In this document: in pieces, positions 31,980 through 42,800 of the stretch
Numbering within the stretch: position 1 is the first letter of the stretch
Layout of the letters: each line of letters starts with the position of its first letter
Origin: Ciborinia camelliae
Lineage: Eukaryota > Ascomycota > Leotiomycetes > Helotiales > Sclerotiniaceae
Direction of reading: 5' to 3'
Length of the DNA stretch: 64,000 nt
Assembly: GCA_025890175.1 (NCBI GenBank)
Contig: JANPYM010000018.1
Coordinates: 198,071 to 262,070 of the forward strand
Translations under genes and position numbers: made by a program
Notes under the pieces: generated by a model
The model's input: only the letters and a program-made list of their open reading frames with translations
Database searches by the model: none
Told to the model about the DNA's origin: nothing

Positions 31980-32478
31980 ATGTGCATCTATCTCTGGCAA
32001 ATGTACATCATGAAGTCTCTTAATATATGGACGAAGGAGTTAAGATCAAGATGTATACTTTCGAGGCTGTTCCCCTGGATCACCTGCGAGAAACCTATTC
32101 CCAGTTGGGAAAACATCGTTATAACCCTAGTTGATGAGCCTGATACGCTTGCATCCCAATGCCCATCTCCTGGAGCCAAGATTGGTCATCCGGTACGTCC
32201 TTGCAAATCTTTCAATCAAAACCCGATTTCTAATACATAATTTTCAGTTACCCAACCATGAAATGGCCTGCGATCGATCCGAGCTGTATTTCCACCTCCT
32301 CGTTTTGGAGCCTTGGGGTTGGGTAGAGTGTCGTCGTGAACTCCAAGATATAACTGGACATTTCGAGTTCCCCTTGAACCGTTTTGGGGGTTGTCATGAC
32401 CAGGACGAAGTTTCATCCAAGAACATGAAGTATTTTAGCCGTACTGCTTTGTCTTCAGACGAAAATAGGCGGTGTTAG
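31980..32478 (+). CDS. Hypothetical protein, two exons
   Basis: Exons 31980-32192 and 32248-32478 are separated by a 55-nt intron (GTACGT..TTTTCAG) in phase 0, giving 147 residues. The joined sequence SPGAKIGHPLPNHEMACD reads smoothly through the junction, and both exons have protein-like composition (LYFHLLVLEPWGWVECRREL, HFEFPLNRFGG). The start could be any of three methionines in the first eleven codons or lie in an upstream exon. No domain, signal peptide or membrane helix is recognised. Confidence 0.5.
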
Positions 32479-33065
32479 GAACCAATATGGCAGGTACGAC
32501 TAGAGCTCTAGGTGGGCCTATATAACCTCAAGATCGTACATAATAAATAATCAACCTCTCTACACCCTACATCAAGAATACCCCCTCAGCGGAGGATTGA
32601 GCGTTTTCGATCAAAAGCGTCAAGAGGATTTTCCGTTCCTGATACCGCCCTTACGCTTCTTATCATTGGGCATTGGAATTAGGGGTTCCAGTTTTACGGG
32701 TTTTGGTTTCAGGAGTTGACGCGTGGATTCACAATACTCAGATAGCGTTGATTTTCAAGCATGGTATTACGCAGATCAAGGAATGCAATCTCTTTCAGCA
32801 CTAATCGCTATCCAAGCCGCTCTATTAACATCTGTTGATTTTACATCATGAAACGTGATCTATATGTCATCCGATAAGGAAACTTATATTTCATTTCCTT
32901 CGGACAATCCACTCTTGAAATCATATATCTTCCAGCAATACATGACCTCTTGTTTATCCCATTTGAGCGAAATCCGTTCCTCTAACCCTTGAAATACATG
33001 AAAGATTCTAAACAACTATATTACACTTCATACAATTCACTTCACACAACCGTACGCAACGCCCC
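32479..33065. other. Intergenic region
   Basis: The region holds the 3' flanks of the gene ending at 32478 and of the convergent GPI-protein gene. No repeat or gene is supported. Confidence 0.4.
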
Positions 33066-35082
33066 TCACACAACCAACCACCCCACAACCCCGACCACCA
33101 ATGCCACGATCCCCATCCCCATCCCATCTCTCTCGCTCCCAAAAACGGACAACCGAGAATGAGCACCCCCGTTAAAAACCGGTAGTGCGGTTTCCGTCCC
33201 GGTTCCCGTGCCGGGTCCCTGGATCGTGAGATTTCCATATGCGGAAGTTGGGGTGCTGGAGATGGTGCTGGAGATGGTGGGAGAGATGGTGCTGGAAAGT
33301 GTCGTGACGATTACCGGGGGTATTACTTGTGCTGTGGATACTGATGTGGATGGTGTAGATGCTGGGGTGGTTATGGATGTTATGGATGCCAGGCTTGGTG
33401 TGCTTGTGATTTCGGAGAGTGTGGTTTCTGTGGGTGTAGTTTCTGGAGGTATACCAATCGCGGAAGAAAATTGAGGGATCGAGTTTGAAGAGGAAAACGA
33501 GGAGACTTGGGAGAAGACCTGAGGTATAGCAGTTGCAGTGGGAGAAACCCCGATAAGAGAGATTGTTGAGGTGATGAGAGTGGAGGATGAGGGTAGGGTT
33601 ATTGGGATCAGGGATTCGGAGGGGGCGAGATTGGAGGATGAGGGTAGGGTTATTGGGATGAGGGATTCGGAGGGGGCGAGATTGGTATTGGTGTTTAATA
33701 TGGTGGTTTTTTCGACTGTTGATGTGGATGTGGATGTGGATATGGATATGGACGTTTTGGTCTGGACATTGATTAGTTGGTTCTAACTTAGTGTATGATA
33801 ATGCGGAAGCCGGGAAGGTAGAATAAACATGTTGAAAGGGTAGGAAATGTGGGTAAAAATAACATTAACATACATCTTGGGTATGAGTTTCCTTACTCGA
33901 TGAGATGTAAATGACAATGGTAGAAGTCACCAGAGTACAGTCAGTTTGTGTGGACGTATGCTTAGATTTGGATTTCGATTCGTGGCCATATTCGTAACCA
34001 GAGTCATAACCGCTACTTTCCTTATACCCAGATCCATTGTCTGATGAATCTTTGCTCCCTTTTGGGTCGTATCCAGAAGACGAAGATTTTGAGCCAGAGT
34101 TATTTTTCGAACTAGAACTATACGATGATGATTTCGAGCCAGAACTATTATCGTTTGAACCAATACAATCCTTGGAGCCAGAGCTGTCTTTTGGACTATA
34201 GTTGTGTGATGAAGATTTAGAGCTGGACGTGCTATTGGACGAAGAAGAACCTTTGGAACCCAAGGGTATAGGATTGCACGAGCCAGAAGTGTCTGTAAAT
34301 GACTTGTCTAAACGGAAATCCGAAGAAGTAGAATTTCCCATCGACTTCGATACACTTGATCTTTTCGTCTTTGCATGAGACAGTCCTGTAGCACCCACAT
34401 GAACATATTTTGTTTCGGTGGCCAAGGTGCTGCAAGCGGATAAACCAGTGCCTTGAGCCGCTGGTTCCGAAGTCTCTTTGGTCTCTGCCTTTCTTGTCTT
34501 CGTTTCTGTGGAGTTGTATTTGTTGTTCCCGCCTTCCTTACCACCATTTGAGGGGTTGGAAGTGCTACTCTTAGATTCCGAACCTTTTGGGCTATCACTG
34601 TTTGCATCACCACTCCCGTAGCTAACATTCCCAACGTAGAGGTCGGCTCTTTTGCGGAGTTCGCTACCCGGTTGAGAAGATTGCAGACCATCTATAATGA
34701 AAGTGCTCGACACTGTTACAAAATCCTTCGAATCGACCATGAGTATTGAAAAAGATGACTCGCTGGTGTCCAAACTTTTGTGTGGAACCCATTGGTAAAT
34801 GCCATAGTTTGGAATCTGTGCTAAAGGTCTGATTAGCGCCTAGACTATTTGTACCTGTCATGTATTCGTAAACGTACTCCCAATAGTAGATATAGAAGCA
34901 TTAATATCCTGCACTCCTGCTGGAACAAGATATAAAGATACAGGACCGGCAATTGAATCAACGGACCAGGTTATTCTATTTGGAAGGCCCGTAGAAAGAT
35001 GGCTCATTGATTGAGGGAGTAAGAACTCGGCATTTGTAAAGGTTAAAGCAAGAAGCGTGGTGGAAAGAATTGTAAACCGCAT
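33066..35082 (-). CDS. GPI-anchored Ser/Thr-rich protein with Kre9/Knh1-type N-terminal domain
   Basis: Three minus-strand exons, 35082-34878, 34820-33874 and 33782-33066, encode 622 residues with matching phases. The N-terminus MRFTILSTTLLALTFTNA is a signal peptide. The next 90 residues (NRITWSVDSIAGPVSLYLVP, INASISTIG, then YGIYQWVPHKSLD and FSILMVDSKDFVTVSSTF) match the Kre9/Knh1 N-terminal beta-sandwich family (PF10342). A long Ser/Lys/Gly-rich region follows, with SGSK-type repeats and an acidic-aromatic patch. A second Ser/Thr-rich region follows in exon 3, including a perfect-frame 51-bp duplication. The C-terminus (NGGAHSRL, then GMGIVALVVGVVGWLVV) fits a GPI-attachment signal. It should be a cell-wall or plasma-membrane mannoprotein. 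Yeast Kre9 acts in beta-1,6-glucan assembly, but that role is not shown here. Confidence 0.85.
33582..33683. repeat. Tandem 51-bp duplication inside the GPI-protein exon
   Basis: Two 51-bp units (33582-33632 and 33633-33683, starting GGAGGATGAGGG on the plus strand) differ at a single base. On the minus strand they encode two copies of a 17-residue unit containing APSESLIPITLPSSS. The near identity points to a recent slippage or unequal-exchange event in the Ser/Thr-rich stalk. The frame is kept. Confidence 0.85.
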
Positions 35083-37344
35083 GATGATTAAAATAATTTC
35101 TATTATAAAACTCTAGGACTACACATCCTCTTGCATAATAAGATAATAGGTTTGATAAAAGGTATTAAAGAACGAATATAATTTCCACCGGCATTAAAAA
35201 AAGTCACCAGCAACCAATTTCTTTTAACAGCACAGCTGAAAAAATGCAAGTGACTACACAAGGGAAGGGCAGAGAAAAATTGGGAAAAATTGTAATTGTA
35301 TATATTTTGATTCGAATATAGGTGTAGTATCGGCGGCAGGACGTTCGAAACTCATCGACATCCAGGACTCCTCAACATCAGGCATATGATACTAGCCATT
35401 ATTGGAGGATTACAACTTTGGAATATGAATGGTACGAAATTCCAGGGGTCTCGAACATTCCAAACGCGGGGCCGTTTGACAGGTCTATCTATTTAACGAA
35501 AAATTATGTAAATTTCGAAAATGTCTATTGAAGTTGAAGTGCTTTCATTCCACGATATACGAGAGTCTTGAACTCACAATCATTCAAGCAGCATCAGCAC
35601 AATTAGTAATTAGACCAGCAAAAGGCCAGATTAGGGTTCCCAAGTCGTTGTTGGCATTGTTCGGACGAAGTATAACAATTGGTCTCGTCAGACTCGAGCT
35701 GTAGTGTGTATACACACAAAACATGACCGGAACGGCATGAAGATTCGGCAAAGGGGCAAAGATAGATGGGCTACATCAAGAACCGATAATAATTCTTGGT
35801 CACTATTGGATCAAAAGGAATCAATGAAGGGATGATATTAAATTATGCGCCTGTGCCCCTTGCCAGGGTGTATATCCCAACCTTGTCTCACTTCACATCT
35901 GAAACTCAAAAGAAAAAATCCAAAACTGATAAACCAGGGTTCTGCGCATCATCTGGAGATCCACGAACTTGATTTGAACTTTGATTTTTTTGATGAAGAA
36001 ATGGCACTTTGATAGAAAGAACTTGATCAATGCCGGAACTCCAGATGGATGCTAGAGGCGAATGCTTCAATCCTGGGAATTTGCCAATTCTTCTGATGAA
36101 TACGGGATGTAATTCGTACATGCTCATATTTTCAATCTTGTAGGGGTGCTATTACAGACCGTAGTCACCGTTATACTTCTAAGCGATTGATGAAACCAAA
36201 AAAAAACGAACATCCCGGCTACGGGTAGATCAAGACATAATCCCATGTTCTCGATTAAAATCTGTTGCATTGAACATGATACTACGGTTTTGCTCAGAGA
36301 TGCGCTGAATAGCTATCTGAAAAAGACTTTTGACTCGTCTGGGTATGGGAATGTCAAACGCGTAGACACAACTTTCTACTTTGTCGAATACCATGGAGAT
36401 ATCTCGTACATCGAAGTTGCCGATGGATTCACAGCATACATTAACAATACATTAACCCGCAGAGTCAAGTGTGATATCATGTGCCGGAAGCGCTTGAAAT
36501 GAGCAGTAGCTTGAGCCCAATTATCTGTCTTTCAAACAGGTTGCCGGTAAAAACTTTCCGATCTAGCACTGGCCGATCACTTCCATTCTCTGCTTGAGAT
36601 ATGAGTAAATAAAATTCAACGTCGACCTTGTCCCGCCCAGAATTTATTCACAGTTATGTGTCAGGCGCCAGTCATCCGTTTGACAGCTACCGAGCCCTCC
36701 CCCGTGGTTAGGGGTGTCAAGTCCAAAAAGTGACAACTGCCTATCCATGGAAACAGTAAAACTCTTGATTTACGTACTATCGTAGTAATATAGCGATCGG
36801 TATAGATTATATAATAAACCTTGATATATTCATGTGAAACTTTAAGCTCTCATGATATACCTACCTACCTTACGATTAGAACCTGAAGAGAAGAGCTCAG
36901 GTTTGTGTAAGGTTAGCCGTGACCTCGGTCGGGATTTGCCGACGCTATAATTCAGGCCTGTTTAGGCCTTGATTCTTCACAACCTCCAACCTCCTACCAC
37001 CGGTATATCATGAAAACATTTCGCATCGATGTCCAATATAGACTTCAACATGTCTTATGGATATCATACCAAGTTATCAGAAGGAAGCTTCGTGTGATCT
37101 CAAAATGAGGACCTGATTACCCTTACGATACTGATGAAGGTGCCCTACCCTGATCGCAACTGCTGCATGAGACTCAGTCATGATGTAGTCTCGTGAACCT
37201 TGTTTCTCCATCCTTCTTATCAACAGAGAGTCAATGTGAATTGGAAGTTCAGATACCTATATATTCCTTCAATTATCTATATCCTTTAGATTCATACCCT
37301 CTCCTTCAATAATTCCAGTAAGTCTTGTACATTCAGTCCTCAAT
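35083..37344. other. Intergenic region with one possible small ORF (36245-36502)
   Basis: The region begins with the promoter side of the GPI-protein gene. An 85-codon frame at 36245-36502 (plus) starts MFSIKICCIEHD and contains FYFVEYHGDISYIEVADGF. It is protein-like but has no family match that I can name. A minus frame at 35906-36127 is weaker. The rest shows no gene or clear repeat. Confidence 0.4.
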
Positions 37345-38070
37345 ATGTCCTCAGAAAATACACCACTGCTCTCCTCAAGCCCCACCCTTTCCCTATTACC
37401 GTCCCTCCACAAATTTCGTCTCGCGATCGGTATAAATGTCCCTATCACCTCGCCCAGCACTTCTCCACCTTCCGACTTCGAAGCTCTACGCAGAAATGCC
37501 TGCGGAATCTACAAGTCCGTTCTTACTCAACAACGCAAGTTTTCTCTCCAATATCACTTTATCGAGAGTGTCTACTATTCCTCTCTTCTCTCCCAACTCG
37601 TCATCGGTGGGATCCTCGCTTCATTTGGAAAATTATCCCAAACGCATCCGCAGACGGTCACTACATTGGGTGTTGTGAATAGTTGTTTGGCAGGAGTTCT
37701 AGGAATACTGAAGAGTCAAGGATTGCCCGATAGATTACGGAAGGATGAGTTTGAGATGCGGAAAGTACAAGATTTTATCGAGGAATGTGATACTAGGTTG
37801 GCTGTCGGATGGGGAGAAATCAGCGAGGCAGATGTGGATGGTATGATCAAGGAAGTTTTTGATCGATATGATGTTGCGAGGGACACCACCGAGATGAATA
37901 GACCAGATAGTTATACACACCAGGTTGATGGGGATGAGGATGGGAATGGAAGTACAAATAATGAACGGGCTGGAATGGATGCCCCGGCAGTAAATACGAG
38001 AAATTTGATCGGAGGCAGACAGAGTAAGATTTCGGTTGGTGGGAATGGGAAAGCTTTGCAGATATATTGA
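37345..38070 (+). CDS. SLATT-domain (fungal type) two-TM membrane protein
   Basis: A single exon of 241 residues starting MSSENTPLLSSSP. A core of roughly residues 50-155 carries two adjacent hydrophobic segments, about 76-96 (VYYSSLLSQLVIGGILASFG) and about 104-123 (TVTTLGVVNSCLAGVLGILK). An amphipathic helix precedes them (CGIYKSVLTQQRKFSLQYHF), and a charged helix follows (DRLRKDEFEMRKVQDFIEE). This layout fits the SLATT family (SMODS and SLOG-associating 2TM effector, fungal subgroup). In bacteria the family is predicted to be a pore-forming effector in nucleotide-signalling conflict systems. In fungi no function is established. The C-terminal 70 residues are polar and variable. No SMODS or SLOG gene is seen next to it. 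The assignment rests on pattern recognition. Confidence 0.7.
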   Translation: MSSENTPLLSSSPTLSLLPSLHKFRLAIGINVPITSPSTSPPSDFEALRRNACGIYKSVLTQQRKFSLQYHFIESVYYSSLLSQLVIGGILASFGKLSQTHPQTVTTLGVVNSCLAGVLGILKSQGLPDRLRKDEFEMRKVQDFIEECDTRLAVGWGEISEADVDGMIKEVFDRYDVARDTTEMNRPDSYTHQVDGDEDGNGSTNNERAGMDAPAVNTRNLIGGRQSKISVGGNGKALQIY

Positions 38071-39973
38071 TGGACTTCTTGCTGTTGTCACCACACACTC
38101 ATTACCTTTCTTTCGTCTCTGAACCTACTTAGACAGACTAGCTAAATACCCAGTAAAACGATTAATTCATCAGAAGCCCACGATGACATTTGGCTACCTA
38201 TTTGGCTATCTGGAGGTGATTACATTCTTTACCACCTCCCCCGATTGTGTTACACTTCCATCTGTACATCAGCTTGTATCTGATAAGTAACTAGCTCCAC
38301 ATCTATAAGATGTGGAATGTTACTTTCGGAATTGTAGTGCCAGGTCAACAAATAACGTGGGTTTCATCTACCGATATATTTCATAACTCCCGAGATGAAT
38401 TCAAACGAAAAAGAATGTTCCATTTCACCCCTCTTCATTTTGAGAGTTCTCGAATCGGATGAATCGGATGAATCGGATGATCGGATGGATGCTTGCGGGT
38501 TTCTTTGAAGAAAGAAGCAATTTTCGGTACGCTATTTATAGACGGTATTTTTCAATCAACCTCGAGGGATTCCCTAGAGGTGCAACTGCTACCTATTTAA
38601 AAGTCGTTTTTACGTTCCATTCGAGCTCCACTCTTCTCCATCCCAAGGGATCTTGGGACGACCGTTGGCTTGATGATATAGGATGGTCCTATATTAACAT
38701 CAACATAATATTATATTTCTATAGAGCTTCCAGCGCACTGGAGAACATAACACCAATTTTCTCGGCAAGCTATTTCCATCAATAATGTTGGGGTGCCTCT
38801 GAATATTGAGCACCTGTACCTGTATGTGACCGATGGTTTAAGAATGAAAGAGGCAGTACCTACCGGTACTGTTGTAGGATTGCCTCATCTTCTTGCGGCT
38901 GAATTTCCACGTGGTGCTGGGATAATAAACATACGATACCGGCTGGTACCTATGCTTGACCTTATTACAGTACCTTAACATGCAGTGCAGTGGGGCGCCC
39001 GCAAGACCCTGGAGCGAAACGAAAAGTCCGGGGACTGATTGTAAAGAGAAACTACTAGGTACCTAGAGTATGTACTAGGTAGGGTAGGGTAGTCGAAAGA
39101 TATAACATCTAACGATATTTCTTTCGTGCATTCGTTTAAACGATACGATGAAGGGGTTGTGTTGTGTTACTGTATTAGATCAACCAGTAAAAGATGGGAC
39201 TTGCAGATCGCGGATGCGTTGTTCAATGATCTTGTGTCACGGTCCAGTATGAATGAATGCTGAGATCCTTCAAGCTTACGAGCGTTTTATCGGCATGATT
39301 AGATACTAATAATATGCAGGATAATCCCGTGTATACCTAGATAGTACCTACTAGGTAGATCGTTACCGTACCGGTCCCGCTTCCACTGTCACTCATGGTA
39401 CCTTACCATACATATGTTTACCCCCTTGGAGAAATACAAACATGATAGGAGTGCTTGCTCTCTATTGACTTTAGCTTTAGCAGCTAAATGTTGTTGTGAA
39501 TCGATAGAATCTTTCTAGAGTAGTGAAAACAACTGCTTATTCTTTGTACGCGTATAACAAGTTCAAGTTCATGAAAACAATTCCATGGCTACTCATATCC
39601 ACACCTTCCTTTCAGGAACATCAAATCGATGATTCAAATCCATGCATGCAAGTCATGTCACGTCACATGAAGATGGAGCTCGGAGTCTTCTCAGCCTTAT
39701 TAGCTTATTAGCTCTTCTTATTCTCACACCCCACACCAAACAACATCCCTACCAGATATCTAGCTAGTCATACCTTTAGAATACCTTAGGAAATCTCATG
39801 CCCATGGACAAATATCATTAACATTAATATTAATATCTAGAATTCCCATACTCATACTTTAAATATTTACTACTCTAAGAAGAGCACATATTACTATTGA
39901 CATTCTCATCCACCATGACATGAGTACTTATTATGAGAAACCTGTGTCGTCTTTGTGAACAATCCTTCCAACA
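38071..39973. other. Intergenic region upstream of the Zn2Cys6 regulator
   Basis: The region contains scattered CCTAGGTA/TACCTAGG-type palindromes (for example near 39055-39085 and 39335-39360) and an ATGAATCGG triplication at 38458-38480. Open frames such as 38459-38785 cross the small repeat and show no motif. The last few hundred bases should be promoter. Confidence 0.4.
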
Positions 39974-42800
39974 ATGAGTTATTCGACAAGTCTCCAGTTT
40001 GCTCCTGAAGATCATCATCATCATCAATACGAATCAGGAAATGCATATCTGGGAGGTTATGGAAAATTGGAAGACACAACAGAAGATGTAATTCCAAAAC
40101 CATCTTCACTTCCATGTCGTCGGGTCTTTCGGAGGTAGGGCTTCACGATTTGCGGTTTTTTTTTTTCATGTTACAGATTGCTAAGAACATAATTCAAAGA
40201 CCTCGGGCTGGCCGAGCGTGCGGGGTAAGTGCCGTGAACAATACATCCTCCAGGTTGTAGTTGATACTGATGATATCCTTATCAATAGATGTGCCATTCA
40301 AGAAGAGTATGATATCTCGCATTGAAGATGTTTCAATTTATATCATTAACACAGACCAGGTGCGATGCGATGCAGGATCTCACGGAATTCCATGTACGAA
40401 CTGCGAGGCATTCTTTTTGGACTGCAGTATACCCCCACGAAAGAAGAACTCGAGTAGGGAAGGGAATTCTGTCGGCGGAAGGAGAAAGTCAGCTATTTCA
40501 ATGTTAGTATTAAGCTCAAGCTCCTTTTCGAAGCAAGTACTCTACTCCAGACTTTTGTATTCTTACACAAATACAGACTCAAGCAGCGCGGTCATTCCAA
40601 CGAGAACGGCGGCGACGATGAGAAGAAAGATGGCGATGATGAACTTCAACCAGTTGCATCAAACCCCCGCGATTTTGCTTCTCTGATTCTTCAAGCTCAC
40701 CAGCATATTAAGCAACAGCCGGACAGTACCAAGCAATACGTCAAATTAATAAACCCACCAGTTTCATCCTCGACAATTGAGAATCCCGGAAAAGTGGCAT
40801 ACTTACAGGAAAAATCATCATTGGCGTTACTCATGAAAGATTACTATGGATCAACGGACGCTGTACACTATCCCTTACCACAGGATGCTGCCAATCAACA
40901 AATGGCTACGAAAATGAATACAGAAGAGATGGATATTCTTAAAAAACGAGGCGCACTGCAACTTCCACCTAGAGATTTATGTGAGGAATTGATTGATGCA
41001 TATTTCAAGTGGGTGGCTCCAGTCATTCCAATCATCAATAAGTCATGGTTCATGCAACGTTGGCACGACCTTGACAATCAGCCCCCCTTACTTTTAATGC
41101 AAGCAGTCTTGTTGGCTGGATCCAGAGTTTGCACCACATCTATGCTGCTAGATGAAAATGGTTCTCCAATTCCCGCCGCTACGATATTTTATAAAAGAGC
41201 AAAAGCCCTCTATGACGCAGATTATGAGGAAGATCGGGTTGTTATAGTCCAAGCACTTACTCTGTTAGGATGGGTACGTTGTAGTATTCACGTCATCAAG
41301 GAGAATACTAACAGTTCGAAAATAGTACTGGGAGGAGCCAGGGGTGGTTACAAAAAATGTTTTTTATTGGAATGGGTTAGCGACCACTATTGCACAAGGC
41401 TTTGGAATGCATCGAAATCCTAGTGGCTCTCGTCTTAGTCCGGCCGATAAAAGACTTTGGAAAAGAATATGGTGGACCTTGTACATCAGGGACCGGTCAG
41501 TAGCAGTTGCACTTGGACGACCAGCACACATCAACTTGGAGGATTCTGATGTAGAAATGATCCGAGAAGAAGATTTTGTCGATGATCACACTGAACCTGA
41601 GGATGAACTCCGAGTGCAATTCTTTCTTCAGTACGTGAAAATATGCGAGATACTGGACGACATACTATTCCAGCATTACTCTTTACAACCCAAGCGGCAG
41701 GGCAATAACTCTCTCATCCTCCAACAGTGTGAGCAAGCTTTGAACGAATGGCTTCAGGACTGCCCGAGACAGATTCGATGGAATTCTTCAAACAACAATA
41801 ACTTCTGGTCCGCTTATCTGTCCTCAATCTATCATACTACAAGGTGTCTTTTGTACCGCGCCTACTTGCCCTCAGTTAAATCATCCTCGGGGCTTCACGA
41901 GAAACTCGATATTTCTCAACACGCGGCTTTTCAATCTGCAAGCGCGATCACATCAATCGTAGAGAATATGATTGCACGCAATGAACTGCGGCATTGTCCT
42001 CCGTTTTTGTAAGGGCAAAACACATGTGCAGCCAAGTCCCCATATGTTCGCTAACCATATTTAGAATATATTCTATACTGTCGGCCTTGATCATTCACGT
42101 CTATGAGCTACAGATCGATTCACCATTAACGAACAAAGCTGCGCGTAAAAGGGTTTCCATTTGCATGTCTGCTTTGGAGAAACTCTCTGATGTATGGCTA
42201 GTCGCTAAAATGGTTCAAGGTCTTTTCGGGACCATTTTGAAGGCGGCAGGATTTGAAAACTATACTCTCGAGGGCACCAAAAGCTTCAAGCAAATTGGCA
42301 AACATAAAGTACCGGTGTTTAGCTTCGTCGAAGAGCCTTTTTCGACATCTCGATCAGGTATGGAATCCAAGGAAGACAGCCTTCCACTGACGCATTCCTT
42401 GCTCGCACATCAAAAAGCAACTCTGAGTTTCGTATCAGGGACAGGTACGGGTGCTTTTAATCAAGTTCAAAAATCAGCCAGTAATAACAGCGGTATCTCC
42501 TCTGCAAGTATACCCTCGGCGCCATCAATGCATCACAGAGGTGACTTTTCCAACTCTGCTGATCTCTGGGCTTCTGCTGCAGTACAGACTCCATTTCCGG
42601 AAACGATTCAATACCCAGACGATACTTTTCCTGGGAACAACTACATGCCTCCAGAGCAGATGGCCACTTGGATGCAACCAGATTTCCAAAGCATGATTCC
42701 TACGACACTAAATGTCACTGATTGGTGAGTCTGGATTCCCTAACAACCAATGAGCAAGTACTGATGCATAGACAGGTTCGATTACTTTGGCATGCGATAA
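39974..42800 (+). CDS. Zn2Cys6 transcription factor of the CTF1/FarA-FarB type
   Basis: Eight exons: 39974-40134, 40200-40224, 40289-40306, 40360-40502, 40577-41273, 41326-42008, 42065-42724 and 42776-42800. They encode 803 residues, and all phases agree. The zinc cluster is split over exons 2-4: GRACG in exon 2, MCHSRR in the 18-nt exon 3, and VRCDAGSHGIPCTNCEAF and the following LDCSIPPRKK in exon 4. This gives a full C-x2-C-x6-C pattern. The middle holds the fungal-specific regulatory domain: AYFKWVAPVIPIINKSWF, YWNGLATTIAQGFGMHRN, RIWWTLYIRDRSVAVALGRP and INLEDSDVEMI. This domain and the cluster resemble cutinase transcription factor 1 and Aspergillus FarA/FarB, which activate cutinase or fatty-acid genes through CCTCGG. 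The C-terminus ends DWFDYFGMR. The cutinase at 45219 is the next clear gene downstream. Confidence 0.85.

Noticed and set aside
33208..33786. Plus-strand Val/Met/Asp-rich frames
   Set aside because: They are antisense to the Ser/Thr-rich third exon of the GPI-anchored protein, which has a clear GPI signal and matching splice phases.
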